Positions 38,800 through 49,082 of a stretch of 64,000 nucleotides of DNA are shown here, piece by piece. The notes below the pieces were generated by a model. It was given only the letters and a program-made list of their open reading frames with translations. It had not been told where the DNA came from and did no database searches. The translations under genes and the position numbers were made by a program. Position 1 is the first letter of the stretch. Every line of letters starts with the position of its first letter. Source of the DNA: Apiosordaria backusii (Eukaryota; Ascomycota; Sordariomycetes; Sordariales; Lasiosphaeriaceae); contig JAUKTV010000032.1 in NCBI GenBank assembly GCA_030549205.1, positions 1-64,000 on the forward strand, read 5' to 3'.

Positions 38800-39498
38800 A
38801 AGTAAGACGCTCGGATTGCAATGTTCTGCGAGTGCATTGGTGATTCTATAGTGGTCTTGGTCAGCTTAGACATGCTTTGTCTGAATAGAACGCCCCATTT
38901 TGCTTGTCCTACTTGCAGCTTGGTCACCGGTCATCGGTCAGGGGTCAGCGGTCACCCAAAACTCGGCTTTCCACAAGGCACCAACACCCGTCTTTGCAAG
39001 AGGCTCAAAGTGACTTAGATACCTACTAAGCCAGTTTTCTAACATAAGAAACAAGAATGAAATCCAATGTCTCAGAATCGCAACTTGCAGTGACATTCGG
39101 ACCCGGGTGGTGTCCAACTGAGCCGCCCCCATCGGAGTTTTCGGATCGTTCTCAAACTGAGATCGGTGCGACACGAATGCAAGTAAGACGAAAGCTCTGA
39201 GAGAAACATGAAACCACATGATGCTGAATTACCGATGTCCGGGTCCGATACATATAGCCAGGTCAGGATATTTTCCAGCCACGCCGGAGCACTTCATTAC
39301 AGCGAGGCCAAAAGCAACACCCAGATAGATATCAAACCACTGTCTACTTGGCTAACTTGCCCGGATAGAACACAGAATATAAAGCTGGAGATTTCCGCTC
39401 TACAAATAACGATTAGCATGACTGTCTCGAAGGAAGAATATAGCTCGTCGAATGAATGAACTATAACCATTAGAACGACTTTTAAACTCTCCAGTCAT

Positions 39499-39898
39499 TC
39501 AGGATATCTTAGACATACCCAACAACATGCCTTCTACATACTCGATTGCGTTGACTACAACCCACATCTTAGCATTAGCTTCGGCCTCAGAGTTTGTTCT
39601 GTTACCTCCACTTCCCGGGATGATCACACCAATGACAATCGCAATCACTGCCACCGCTACTCCAAGAGAACTTGCACCGCCGATAGTCATGCCGGCACCT
39701 CTGACCATCTCTCCAGACTGTCAGACGTCAAATTCAACATCACCCATGAGCTGGATGGAGTTGATCGGAATGATGAATATGGATGATGGCATGGAAATCT
39801 TGACGATGGGAATGGGGATCACTACGCCAACCTCAACGGCCTCGGCGACTGGGCCATTGCCAATACACCTCACATTTGCGACTGTGTCTATATCCTGA
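39499..39898. other. Unassigned block open or nearly open in three frames
   Basis: The plus strand has a 123-codon frame from an ATG at 39,527 to a stop ending at 39,898. The next plus-strand frame is asparagine/aspartate/histidine-rich and broken by a single TGA. On the minus strand, a frame with a hydrophobic, transmembrane-like stretch runs through the block, also with one TGA. No frame has a recognised domain. It may be a decayed small gene, or its openness may reflect base composition only. I do not choose a strand. Confidence 0.2.
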
Positions 39899-40190
39899 GA
39901 CAGTCTATGAAGGAATGGGGGCTAGTTGTGTTATCAGTGATGATGATAGGATGGTGTGAGTTAGCTATTGGGGGAATTGTCAACCTCACAGAGTCTGGAG
40001 TCCATCGATAGAGATGTACCTGAGAATAAAACACAGCGCTGCCTTTTGCGATACATCAAGTTGAAGTCGTTAAATAGGCATTTGAACCCCTTAACATACC
40101 AGCATAACGATGAAAACTAAACATGCTGCTGTTGGGTCAGATACAGGGGAATGGTATCTCTTTAGCTCTTCTCAATAACCACCACCAAAC

Positions 40191-41672
40191 TTATGTATAC
40201 CAAGTAGGCTCAGGGTGCTCCCCAAGCAAGACATATCTTCCCAACTCCCGGTTCTTGTAAGCAACTGGATCATGCAGAGTGTGTGTCCTGATGTCTCTCC
40301 AGAATCTGTCGAGGCCCACTTTGCCGGCAGTTGCCCTGGCACCAGTCACCTCGAACACACCAGCTGTCACCCGAAGACCGACGTCGGTGGTGACCACCTT
40401 GACGGAAGCAACCAGTTCGGCCCATTCACCGCGCTCCTCAATGGGGAAAGCAGCCCGGTTGTCCTGGTACGTGCCATAGATGCGATCAGCCTCTGCGCCG
40501 GCCTGGTCGGTAAGGGCCTCGGCAGCACGGAGGTGGGCGAAGAAGTTGCCGTAGGTGGAGAGGATGTAAAACTCGTCGGTGGCCTTCTCCTTGTTCTATT
40601 TGGAAACGTCAGAAATTTTATATCATTGTCAAGATGAGAAAGGAAACTTACGTCACCGCCATATGGCCACGCCCTGGTGTTGGTTGTGGTGTACTTCTTG
40701 GCAAAGTCCAAGGCACCGAGCGCGATACCGAGGTAGAAGTTGCTGAAGACAAGTTGGATACTGCATCGTGTAAGTATCAGTGTTACATAGGTATCGGCGG
40801 TGACGAGAATGTAACTTACGTAGGAAGCAGGAGAGCAGGGAAAGCAATGCCCAACACAGCCGGGTCAGGCTTCTTGGTCGCCGCATCCCAGCCAAGAGCG
40901 TCAGCCCATGGGGCCGAGATGCCCTCAATTTTGGCGCTACCAGACTCAGTCAGCCGCAAGCCAACATTATCCCAGTTGTAGTTGAACTGAATGCCAGCCT
41001 GGGCAGTAGGGACAATGGCGAATATGTGCTCCTCGGGACGGTCATGAATGGCACCCTCCAGAACGATCAGATCAGAGACAGCGGCGCCAGTGGTGAAGTT
41101 CTTGAAGCCGTTATATGTGATGTTGGAGTCGTCATAGGTGATCTTGAGGTCATTATCCCTTGGGTTGACAGCACCACCGACGTAGTAGTTGTTCTCAACG
41201 ATGAGCTTCTGGAAGCGCTCGGCTTGCTCATCGTTGCCAACGACGTGGGCTGTGCGTGACCAGAGCAGGTGGTAACCGAGCAACATACCAATGGAGCTAT
41301 TATTGATGTCAGTATGCAAGGCGTAATGAGCTCAAAAGACGAAGAACAAACCTACCCGTCGCCCTTGGCCACTTCTCTGATGACCTTGTAACCAACACTC
41401 CATGGCTGCTCGCCACCGCCATACTTCTTTGGACCAAGAACCTTCAAAAGACCAGAGTGCTTGAGAAGAGCAACTTCGGCTTTCGGTGACTTGTTGGCCT
41501 TTTCACGGGCCGCAACATCAACTGAGAGAACGGCAGCGACCTCACGGGCACGCTCAAGCCAGCCTTGAGCATCGGTGGGATAAGTCGGCCATTTTGACTC
41601 GTACTCTGCGTAAACTGCTGGGTCAGTGGCAGAGGGAGCCTGACTGATGACAGGGACCACGGGAGGGGACAT
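40191..41672 (-). CDS. DszC/SfnC-like flavin-dependent monooxygenase (acyl-CoA dehydrogenase fold)
   Basis: Four exons, complement(join(40191..40595,40652..40760,40820..41296,41356..41672)), encode 435 residues; the three introns (56, 59 and 59 bp) have GT...AG ends and keep phase. The N-terminal helical domain includes LLKHSGLLKVLGPKKYGGG. The middle beta domain includes GGAVNPRDNDLKITYDD and NWDNVGLRLTESGSAKIEG. The C-terminal helical domain follows (GALDFAKKYT, then LRAAEALTDQAGAEADRIY). This is the acyl-CoA dehydrogenase fold in the group of DszC (dibenzothiophene monooxygenase) and SfnC. Such enzymes use reduced flavin from a separate reductase to oxygenate organosulfur substrates. The gene faces an SfnG-type monooxygenase across 1.37 kb, which supports a sulfur-scavenging role. 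The substrate is inferred. I chose ATG 41,672; an in-frame upstream start at 41,807 would add 45 residues with no family support. Confidence 0.85.
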
Positions 41673-43044
41673 GATGAGTGTGTCTGAGTTGAACGACTCA
41701 GGGGTATCAAGACGTTTCGAAGAATATGACTGAAAGGACGGAAGGGGGTTGTTCACGATGAGATGAAGAATTATAAATTGCCAACCAACAGAAGTCAACG
41801 CTCTCAACTTATACTAATACTTTTACTTCAACTCGCCAACGCCATTCTTCGATGGCAGTATCTATCTGGTGCCGCAATGACAGCCGCATCCATCGTGCTT
41901 GCTCTCTTGTCACGGAAATTCCCGATTGGTATTGCGCATAAAGCCTCCAAAATTCCGTTAGTGGCTTTTCGGGAAAGGATTTGCTGGTAAGTATGAGTAA
42001 ATTCCTTTCAGACCTCTCCGATACCCCCAAGAGCCAAACAGAATACGGCTCTACCCGCACTTTCTATGCTTAGCCCTGCGTGTTTCAGAGCACATCACCG
42101 ACATTGGACAGCAATGATAAAAGCGGCAACCCAGACCCTTGAACACTAGCACGTGGCGCAGTATCTTGCTCATCATGAGATTTTAGGTAGTGTCTCGGAT
42201 GGATTAGATTGCTCTGGGGTCCAGGATCTGGCACTTTTGACTTGCTCCAACCTCAAGGGACCACTGATCCAAACCTCCAGCCAGTCGTAGACAGTGTCCA
42301 AGATGACGCCACAGCTCTCGAAGATGAGAACAGAGCTACCCGCAGCCCACAGATACAGGAAGGAGCCGCTTTTGAAGCTACCATTGCGATGGAGCTTTCT
42401 TTTTGTCTTACACCTTTCTGTCGTCCAATTATTGTCTCCGGTTCAATCTCCGTTGCGGTGTTGAAACACCGCGCTCACCCCTGGCCGCCCAAGCACAAGC
42501 AATAGACCGGCATATCCCGAATTCCCGAACGCCCATGAAGCTGTCAATCGTTTCTTTTACTGTTTGACAATGATACCCATTGGAAGATTGGGGCCAAGAG
42601 GAAGCCTGCCATCTCCGCCTTGCTACCTACCTGGTAGTCGATTGCGTGCTGGGGGTCCGCATTCCCCACGCCAAGACTGCTCGATCAACCGAGATCCCCC
42701 CCAACCATACGCAGTTGGTGCATATGGCATCATTGCCTTGCGCAATGACGGGACGCTTCAACTGTTCAGTTGAGCGGAACGTACAAGCCTCGGCAGGGAC
42801 CCTAAGGTATAAGAGTCAGCAGAGTGTTTACCTAGAGGATTGCCCAAATCAGTCGCTGGATTGCGTGATTGGACCGGTCTTGCTTTGTTTGAAGTCGAGA
42901 TAACCGAGATATTAATCGATCTTAGTATCTTGAACAATTTTTTTGAACCAGCGCAACTGAACTTGAACCACTGTTGTTTACCCCTGAATTCCCCCCTTTT
43001 GGGTCTCCCTGCCAACCCATACCAAGACCACAGACAACGCAACA
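41673..43044. promoter_or_regulatory. Shared divergent promoter of the two sulfur monooxygenase genes
   Basis: 1372 bp separate the two start codons. It contains one perfect CYS3/MetR-type site (42724-42733) and an E-box CACGTG (42150-42155), the core recognised by Cbf1/Met4-type factors in yeast. Short ORFs here (for example 42209-42505) show no family features. Confidence 0.55.
42724..42733. promoter_or_regulatory. CYS3/MetR-type sulfur-control site (ATGGCATCAT)
   Basis: The sequence fits ATGRYRYCAT, the palindromic consensus for the Neurospora bZIP sulfur regulator CYS3, at all ten positions. It lies 311 bp upstream of the SfnG-type start codon. With four two-fold degenerate positions the site is expected about once per 65 kb of random sequence, so about 0.02 times in this promoter. 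Confidence 0.6.
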
Positions 43045-44275
43045 ATGGCCCAACCACACGAACTCAACACCGACCCAGACCGTCTCCTTTTCGCGTACGC
43101 CCCCCAACACCCCCTCTCATCATGATTACCCTTGAGGTACTAACTGCTGGCAAAGCTACTGGGTCCCCAACGTCTCCGGCGGCCTCGTCGTCTCCAAAAT
43201 CCCCCAAAACACCTCCTCCTCCCTCCAGTCCAACCTCCAATACGCCCGCACCGCCGAGCAGCATGGCTTCGAGTACGCCCTGACCCAAATCCGCTTCACC
43301 GCCCTCTACGGCGCCGCCGAGCAGCACGAGTCCGTCTCCTTCTCCCAGGCCCTGCTCCACGGCACAGAAAAGCTAAAAGTCATCGCCGCCATCCTCCCTG
43401 GCCCTTGGACACCCGCCGTGGTGGCCAAGCAGATAGCCAGCATTGACAATTACACCGACGGGAGAATCGCGGTGAATATTGTTTCTGGCTGGTTCAAGGG
43501 GGAGTTTCACGCTATCGGGGAGTGGTGGTTGGATCACGCCGAGCGGTACAGACGCTCGAATGAGTTTATGAGGTGTCTGCGGGGGATTTGGACCGCGCCG
43601 GAGGAGGAGGGGTTCACATTCTCGGGCGATTTCTACCGGTTTAAAAACTACAAGTTGGCGCCTAAGCCGGTGCAGAAGCCGCATCCGCCAATCTTTCAGG
43701 GGGGCAATAGCGAGGATGCGAGGGTGAACGGTGCCGAGGTGGCGGATTGGTATTTCATGAACGGGAATGACTTGGAGGGGTTCAGGGCGCAGATTGAGGA
43801 CGTCAAGGCTAGGGCTGCCAAGGTCGGGAGGGAGCAGCATGTTAAGTTTGCTGTGAATGGGTTTGTGATTGTGAGGGAGACTGAGGAGGAGGCGATTAGG
43901 GTGTTACAGGAGATTCAAGGGAAGGCGGACAAGGGCGCGATCGAGGCTTTTGCGCAAGAGGTGAAGAATGCTGGCCAGAGCACGAAGGACAAGCAGGGTA
44001 TGTGGGCGACGAGCACGTTTAATGATCTGGTGCAGTATAATGATGGCTTCAAGACCAAGCTGGTGGGAACCAAGGAGCAGGTCGCGGAAAGAATCGTGCT
44101 GCTCAAGGCGTTGGGTGTCAACTTGCTGTTGACCGCTTTCTTACATTACGATCAGGAGGTTGAACAGTTTGGCAAGGAGGTACTGCCTCTGGTGCGGAAA
44201 CTCGAGGCCGAAGGACGAGGCAAGGATATTGCCTATGAGATTGAGAGAACTGGCGACGTGTACAAGAGGCGTTGA
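43045..44275 (+). CDS. sfnG: SfnG-type FMNH2-dependent dimethylsulfone monooxygenase
   Basis: Two exons, join(43045..43094,43156..44275), encode 389 residues. The 61-bp intron ends after a CTAAC branch and restores FAYWVPNVSGGLVVSKI, the conserved SfnG N-terminus. The luciferase-like TIM-barrel shows FEYALTQIRF, KLKVIAAILPGPWTPAVVAKQ, RIAVNIVSGWFKGEF, the WLDHAERYRRSNEF box and PHPPIFQGGNS, in the order seen in bacterial SfnG and alkanesulfonate monooxygenases. The SfnG reaction cleaves dimethylsulfone to methanesulfinate and formaldehyde using reduced FMN and oxygen. No flavin reductase gene is in the window. The family is best known from bacteria such as Pseudomonas, so ancient transfer is possible, but the intron shows the gene is established in a fungal genome. 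The shared promoter with a CYS3-type site suggests induction under sulfur limitation. Confidence 0.9.
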
Positions 44276-44347
44276 ATGATGTGGCAATTGTACAATCTAC
44301 AGACTTTTCTCACATATCCTACCTACAGCTTTGGCATACTTCCACAC

Positions 44348-46071
44348 TTAGTAGCTCTTATCCGACTCCTCGATTGACTTTTGTGCGCCATCGCTGCGAA
44401 CATTGCGCTTCAGATCAAATGGATCAACCTTGGTCTTGGCAAACTTCCTTGCAGGCACCTTCTTCTCAAACAGCACATCCAGCTCGGCATACGTCCTGTC
44501 CTTGGGCTCGGGCAGCCGGAAAAAGACCCAGACGGCCGAAATCAGACAGGTGCCGGCCCAGAAAAAGGCCGTTTTGGCGCCCCAGTTCCACGCCGATGAG
44601 CTGAGCTGGTAGTTTGTCATGACGTTCACAAAGATGTTGGAAGCGTTGTAGGCCGCGCGGGCGAGCACGATCGTCTTGGCCTTCAGCCGCGTCGATGAGA
44701 GCTCCGACACAAGCGAGTACGTGACGGGGCCGACGGCGAAGTCGTACACAAAGGTGAAGGCGATGAGCACACCACCGATGGCCCACACCGATGCCACGTC
44801 GTCTCCAAAAGCCAGGCCGCCCACGACAATGAGCAGAACGAGCTGAGCACACAGTCCGCTAAAGTGGATCCGCCGACGGCCAACTCTGGACATGAGGAAC
44901 CAGGACCCAGCTGTGCCGACCATGCCGAGAGCGTACTGACCCATGGACAACGAAAAAGAGTTTTGGGGATCCATGCCGGCCTGAACCATAAAGTACGAAA
45001 AGTAACCCATCAGGTTCTGGCCGCCGAGGGTTTGCACGAGCCAGATGCCGACCACGATCTCGGTGCGCCTCAGATCGATGCCCTTGAAGCAGTCACGGAA
45101 CCGGACGCCTTCCTTCAGGTTCTTCTCCATCTCGTTGGTGTGCTCGATCATGGCGAGCGTCTCGTCCGCGTTGAAGCCGGGCTGGTTGCGCGACGTGAGG
45201 CGGAGGAGCGACTTTTTCGCGTCTTCCTTCCGGTTGTGGCGGACGTACCACCAGGGAGACTCCGGGGCAAACAGCAACCCGATGAAGATGGGGACGGGCC
45301 ACACCCACTGGACGGCGAAGGGGATCCGGTACGCCCACTGGTCGTCCCGCCCGACTGATCCCTTGTTGACTGCGGCGGCAAAGAACTGTCCGATGACCCA
45401 GCACATGTTGATGAAGGTGGTGAGATACGGCCGAAGCACCATGGGCGCGACCTCGGATGCATACGCAGGCGTCACACTCTGGAATGCTCCCCAAGGAATA
45501 CCTGCAAGGTCGTTGTTAGTCTCAACCCATCAACTCGACCCCAAGTACGGTACTCATTGCAGAATGTTGACTAACCGCAAAGCACCTCTCCAAGAACGAG
45601 AATCTTCACATTGGGCGCGAAAAAAAGCACAAAGATGAAAGCGCACATCATCAGCAGCGATGCCTGAGTAGTGAACCGGTACCCCCACCGATCGGACGCC
45701 CAACCGGCAAAGATGAGACCAAAGATCTCGCCCGCCCGGGCACCGTTCGACAGACCAGACTGCCAGGCCGCCGAGACGGCGTACTTGCCCGTGGCTGGGT
45801 CCACGAGCTCGCCGTACTTTTGATTAAACGCTGGCGAGGCGTACAGACTGCCCAGCAACGCGAGATCGTAGCCTTCCATGATCAGGGTCGACGACAGCAA
45901 GACCGACCAGCCGATGGCCTTGGGGTAGAGCTTCAGGGCCTTCATCAAGCTCATTTTGTGCTCGCTGTCGGCGGCATGCCTGGCCTCGGTGAGCGTGGCG
46001 CCCTTACGAAAGTCATCGCCGGCTGTCGTGGTCGAGTCCCGCATGGGGACTTGGGGGTCTTTTTCAGCCAT
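44348..46071 (-). CDS. MFS sugar-porter permease, alpha-glucoside/maltose type
   Basis: Two exons, complement(join(44348..45501,45576..46071)), encode 549 residues; the intron is 74 bp with CTAAC before TTGCAG. After a hydrophilic N-terminus come twelve predicted membrane segments. Sugar-porter signatures are present: GWASDRWGYR between segments 2 and 3, PESPWWYVR after segment 6, and PEPKDRTYAELDVLFE after the last segment. The GYDLALLGSLYASPAF motif in segment 1 and the length resemble yeast Mal/Agt1-type alpha-glucoside:H+ symporters. It acts at the plasma membrane. It is divergent from a maltase-type GH13 gene 928 bp away, which supports an alpha-glucoside substrate. I chose ATG 46,071; an in-frame extension upstream has no family support. 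Confidence 0.88.
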
Positions 46072-46998
46072 GCCTGAAAATGAAGATGAATTGAGGTAAG
46101 GAGTGATAAGGGTGTGTTGGATGCTGGATCTCCAACCCCAAACTGGTGGAGACGAGGTGATACTTATCTTTTCGCTGGCACGATTAGGCTGAACCATCTT
46201 GTCGCGGGGATGTGGAGGGGTGGCCTGGAGGTGAAGATATTCCAGCGACGATCGTGCCGGCGTTACATCGTACATGGCGCTAGAACCAATGGGGACCCTG
46301 CTGCTAGTATCCTCTCAGCAATTGCTTGACGGTCTGACATCATTTGCTTCTCTCGCTAGAATACTAGGGGCCAAAGTGCTGATGTGAATGATGGAATTGC
46401 CATGGTCTTTCTTTGATTTTTCCTGAGCTAAGACGTACACTAGTTACAGAAGAACAGGTAGTTTCTGTCGATTTTCTGTGGCAAAGAAGTCACAGAAGCA
46501 TTTATCTCGAGGGGAATTCCGGCCACAGCCAATCGACAACTTGGAACCGCTGTTATCCCCGGTCCCACTCTTTCTGCCAACATACCGTCCCCTCGGTGTA
46601 CCCCCGGCGGGGTGCGTCGGTGGGACAATGGGACGTGAATGGTCACAACCTGTGTGTTCGGAAACAGGGGCCGAGTTCAGACTAGTGAAAACTTGAACCG
46701 GCGGCGGGCCTGATGAACACCCTTTTTTGCCGTTCCGTATACGCTAGGGCTGATAGTTGGGCCGATAATTACGGCGTGGCAACCCCGGCCAGTAACGACA
46801 ACCGATGCCGGTCATCCGTGGATACTGGAATACTGAGTTCGCTTATTACGGGCACACGGATTCGAACTGACTTTTCTCATGAGCGTCCTGTTGGCTCAAC
46901 CAACACTTCAAACCAAGCCAGCACACTTCTATCTGACAATCCCGAAGCGTCTCTTTTCTCAAAGTCATTCTTTAACGCAGTGACATACCGATCCCACC
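46072..46998. promoter_or_regulatory. Shared divergent promoter of permease and alpha-glucosidase
   Basis: 927 bp separate the two coding regions. It is rich in CGG words, including one CGG-N8-CGG (46594-46607), the arrangement bound by AmyR-type zinc-cluster activators of starch and maltose genes. Such a spaced pair is expected by chance roughly every 2 kb counting both strands, so it is only suggestive. No ORF in the region is convincing. Confidence 0.45.
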
Positions 46999-48831
46999 AT
47001 GGCTGACCAACTCCACCATGACAACCAGGACGGCTGGGTGGGCAAGGAACCGTACTGGAAAGACGCCGTCTTCTACCAAGTGTACCCCGCCAGCTTCAAA
47101 GACTCCAACGGAGACGGCTGGGGTGACATCCCCGGCCTCATCTCGGAGCTAGACTACCTGCGCGACCTGGGCGTCGACGTGGTCTGGCTCTCGCCCATGT
47201 TCGAGTCTCCCCAAAAGGACATGGGCTACGACATCTCCGACTACCAGGCCGTCTACGACCGGTACGGCACCCTCGCCGACGTGGACACGCTCATAGCTTC
47301 GTGCCACGACCGGAACATGAAGCTGATCCTTGACCTCGTCGTCAACCACACCTCGGACGAGCACCCCTGGTTCAAGGAGTCCCGGTCATCCAAGACCAAC
47401 CCAAAACGAGACTGGTACATCTGGAAGCCCGCCAGATACGACCCCGACGGCAACCGGATCCCGCCCACCAACTGGCGCAGCTACTTTGCCGGCCCGACCT
47501 GGACCTGGGATGACAACACCCAAGAGTATTACCTCCACCTCTACGGCTCCTTCCAGCCGGACCTCAACTGGGAGAACCCTTCCTGCCGCGAGGCCATTTA
47601 CCAAGACACCATGCGGTTCTGGCTCGACCGCGGCGTCGACGGGTTCCGGATTGATACTGTCAACAAGTACTCCAAACGCACCGACTTCCCCGACGCCCCC
47701 ATCACCTTCCCTGGCCAGCCCAACCAGCCCGCAGCGGAAATGTGGTGCAACGGCCCACGAATCCACGAGTTCATCCGGGAAATGCAAGAAAAAGTCTTGA
47801 CCCCCTACAACCACGCGCTGTCCGTGGGGGAACTGTCCAACACCCCTTTACCATCGCAAGTCCTCCCCTACGTCTCAGCCGCCAACCGGGAACTGGACAT
47901 GGTTTTCGAGTTCAGCATGATCCGTCTCGGGACAGGGGGGGCGTTCCACGGGAAGTACCTGTATCAACCGTACCCGCTTAGCGAACTCAAGGCGCATGTC
48001 GCGACCTGGCAGACCTTTCTTGAGGGGACCGATGCCTGGCACACGGTGTTTTGCGAGAACCACGACAACGGGCGCGCTGTTTCCCGGTTCGGGGATACGA
48101 GCTCCCACAAGAACTGGGAGGGTAGTGCCAAGACCATCGCTTTGTGGCAGGGTACTCTGACGGGAACGCTGTTTTTGTACCAGGGGCAGGAGATCGGGAT
48201 GATGAATATGCCGCGGGGGTGGGGGATTGAGGAGTATAAAGACTGTGAAAGCATGGGGTTCTACGAGGAAGCTGTGGCGTCAGGCGACCAGGACAGAATC
48301 GCCAAGACTATGGATGGGTTGAGGATTCTCGCTAGGGATCACTCGCGTCTGCCGTTTCAGTGGGATGGTTCGGCCAATGCTGGGTTTACGGGCGAGAATG
48401 TGGTGCCTTGGATGAGGGTGCATGATAGTGCTTTTGAGGATGGACTGAATGTCAAGGCGCAGAAGGAAGATGAGGAGTCGGTGTTGGGGTTTTATAAGAC
48501 TGTGCTGAAACTAAGGAAGGAGTATGGTGAGTTATTTGTTCATGGGGCGTTTAGGCATTTGCTGCCTGAGGATGAGGCGTTGTTTGTTTATGTCAAGGAA
48601 GGGGTTGAGAGCGGGAGGAGGGCGTTGGTTGTGTTGAACTTTTCGGCGGAGGAGCAGGCTTTGTCGAGTCGGGGGGTTACTGTGGCGCGGGCGTTGGGGT
48701 GTGAAGAGGGTGAGGAGGCGAGGCTTCTTATTACGACGCTGAGGGAGAGGGAGAGATTGGGGATTGAGAGCCCGGAACGGTTAAGGCCGTGGGAGGGGAG
48801 GGTTTATGTAAACTTTGCGGAGGGGGCATAA
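46999..48831 (+). CDS. GH13 alpha-glucosidase (maltase/isomaltase type)
   Basis: A single exon encodes 610 residues without a signal peptide, so the enzyme is intracellular. It opens with WWK-type VFYQVYPASFKDSNGDGWGDIPG and contains the four GH13 regions: DLVVNHTSDEH, GFRIDTVNK, the GEL segment and ENHDNGR. The catalytic residues fall at D219 (nucleophile), E278 (acid/base) and D356, almost exactly where yeast isomaltase has D215, E277 and D352. The enzyme would hydrolyse maltose or isomaltose brought in by the neighbouring permease. Codon third positions are G/C-rich in the first two thirds and shift towards G-rich codons near the 3' end. No lesion is seen. The exact choice between maltase and isomaltase specificity cannot be made by eye. 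Confidence 0.92.
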   Translation: MADQLHHDNQDGWVGKEPYWKDAVFYQVYPASFKDSNGDGWGDIPGLISELDYLRDLGVDVVWLSPMFESPQKDMGYDISDYQAVYDRYGTLADVDTLIASCHDRNMKLILDLVVNHTSDEHPWFKESRSSKTNPKRDWYIWKPARYDPDGNRIPPTNWRSYFAGPTWTWDDNTQEYYLHLYGSFQPDLNWENPSCREAIYQDTMRFWLDRGVDGFRIDTVNKYSKRTDFPDAPITFPGQPNQPAAEMWCNGPRIHEFIREMQEKVLTPYNHALSVGELSNTPLPSQVLPYVSAANRELDMVFEFSMIRLGTGGAFHGKYLYQPYPLSELKAHVATWQTFLEGTDAWHTVFCENHDNGRAVSRFGDTSSHKNWEGSAKTIALWQGTLTGTLFLYQGQEIGMMNMPRGWGIEEYKDCESMGFYEEAVASGDQDRIAKTMDGLRILARDHSRLPFQWDGSANAGFTGENVVPWMRVHDSAFEDGLNVKAQKEDEESVLGFYKTVLKLRKEYGELFVHGAFRHLLPEDEALFVYVKEGVESGRRALVVLNFSAEEQALSSRGVTVARALGCEEGEEARLLITTLRERERLGIESPERLRPWEGRVYVNFAEGA

Positions 48832-49082
48832 GGTATTCGATTGCCTACCTAGGTAGTGTAGATGGAAATTACCTGGAGTGTCGGGGCTTGGAACGTGAAA
48901 ATGAAATAAGTAGAGGTAGGTACCTACATGAAGACACTGTAACACAAAACAGAAGTTTAAACTGGGTCAACTAGTGCGTGGCAGGTGGTTGCCTACGGTA
49001 ATAAATCGAATCCGCTGTCCATCCACACCGAGCATACCTCATCTCAACAACCTGCGACTCTCTGCCTTCCTTTCACAGCTGC

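Larger units (their letters stand above)
38425..40190. other. 1.77-kb intergenic region with a foldback element and an unassigned open block
   Basis: It lies between the 3' ends of the small secreted protein gene and the DszC/SfnC-like gene. Apart from the foldback (38722-38799) and the block at 39499-39898, listed separately, nothing is supported. Confidence 0.45.

Noticed and set aside
46608..46620. A second CGG-spaced pair in the MAL-like promoter
   Set aside because: The spacer is 7 bp, not the 8 bp of the AmyR arrangement, and the region is G/C-rich enough for chance pairs.
46858..46875. A tRNA T-arm-like word (GGATTCGAACT)
   Set aside because: No acceptor, D or anticodon arm can be formed around it.
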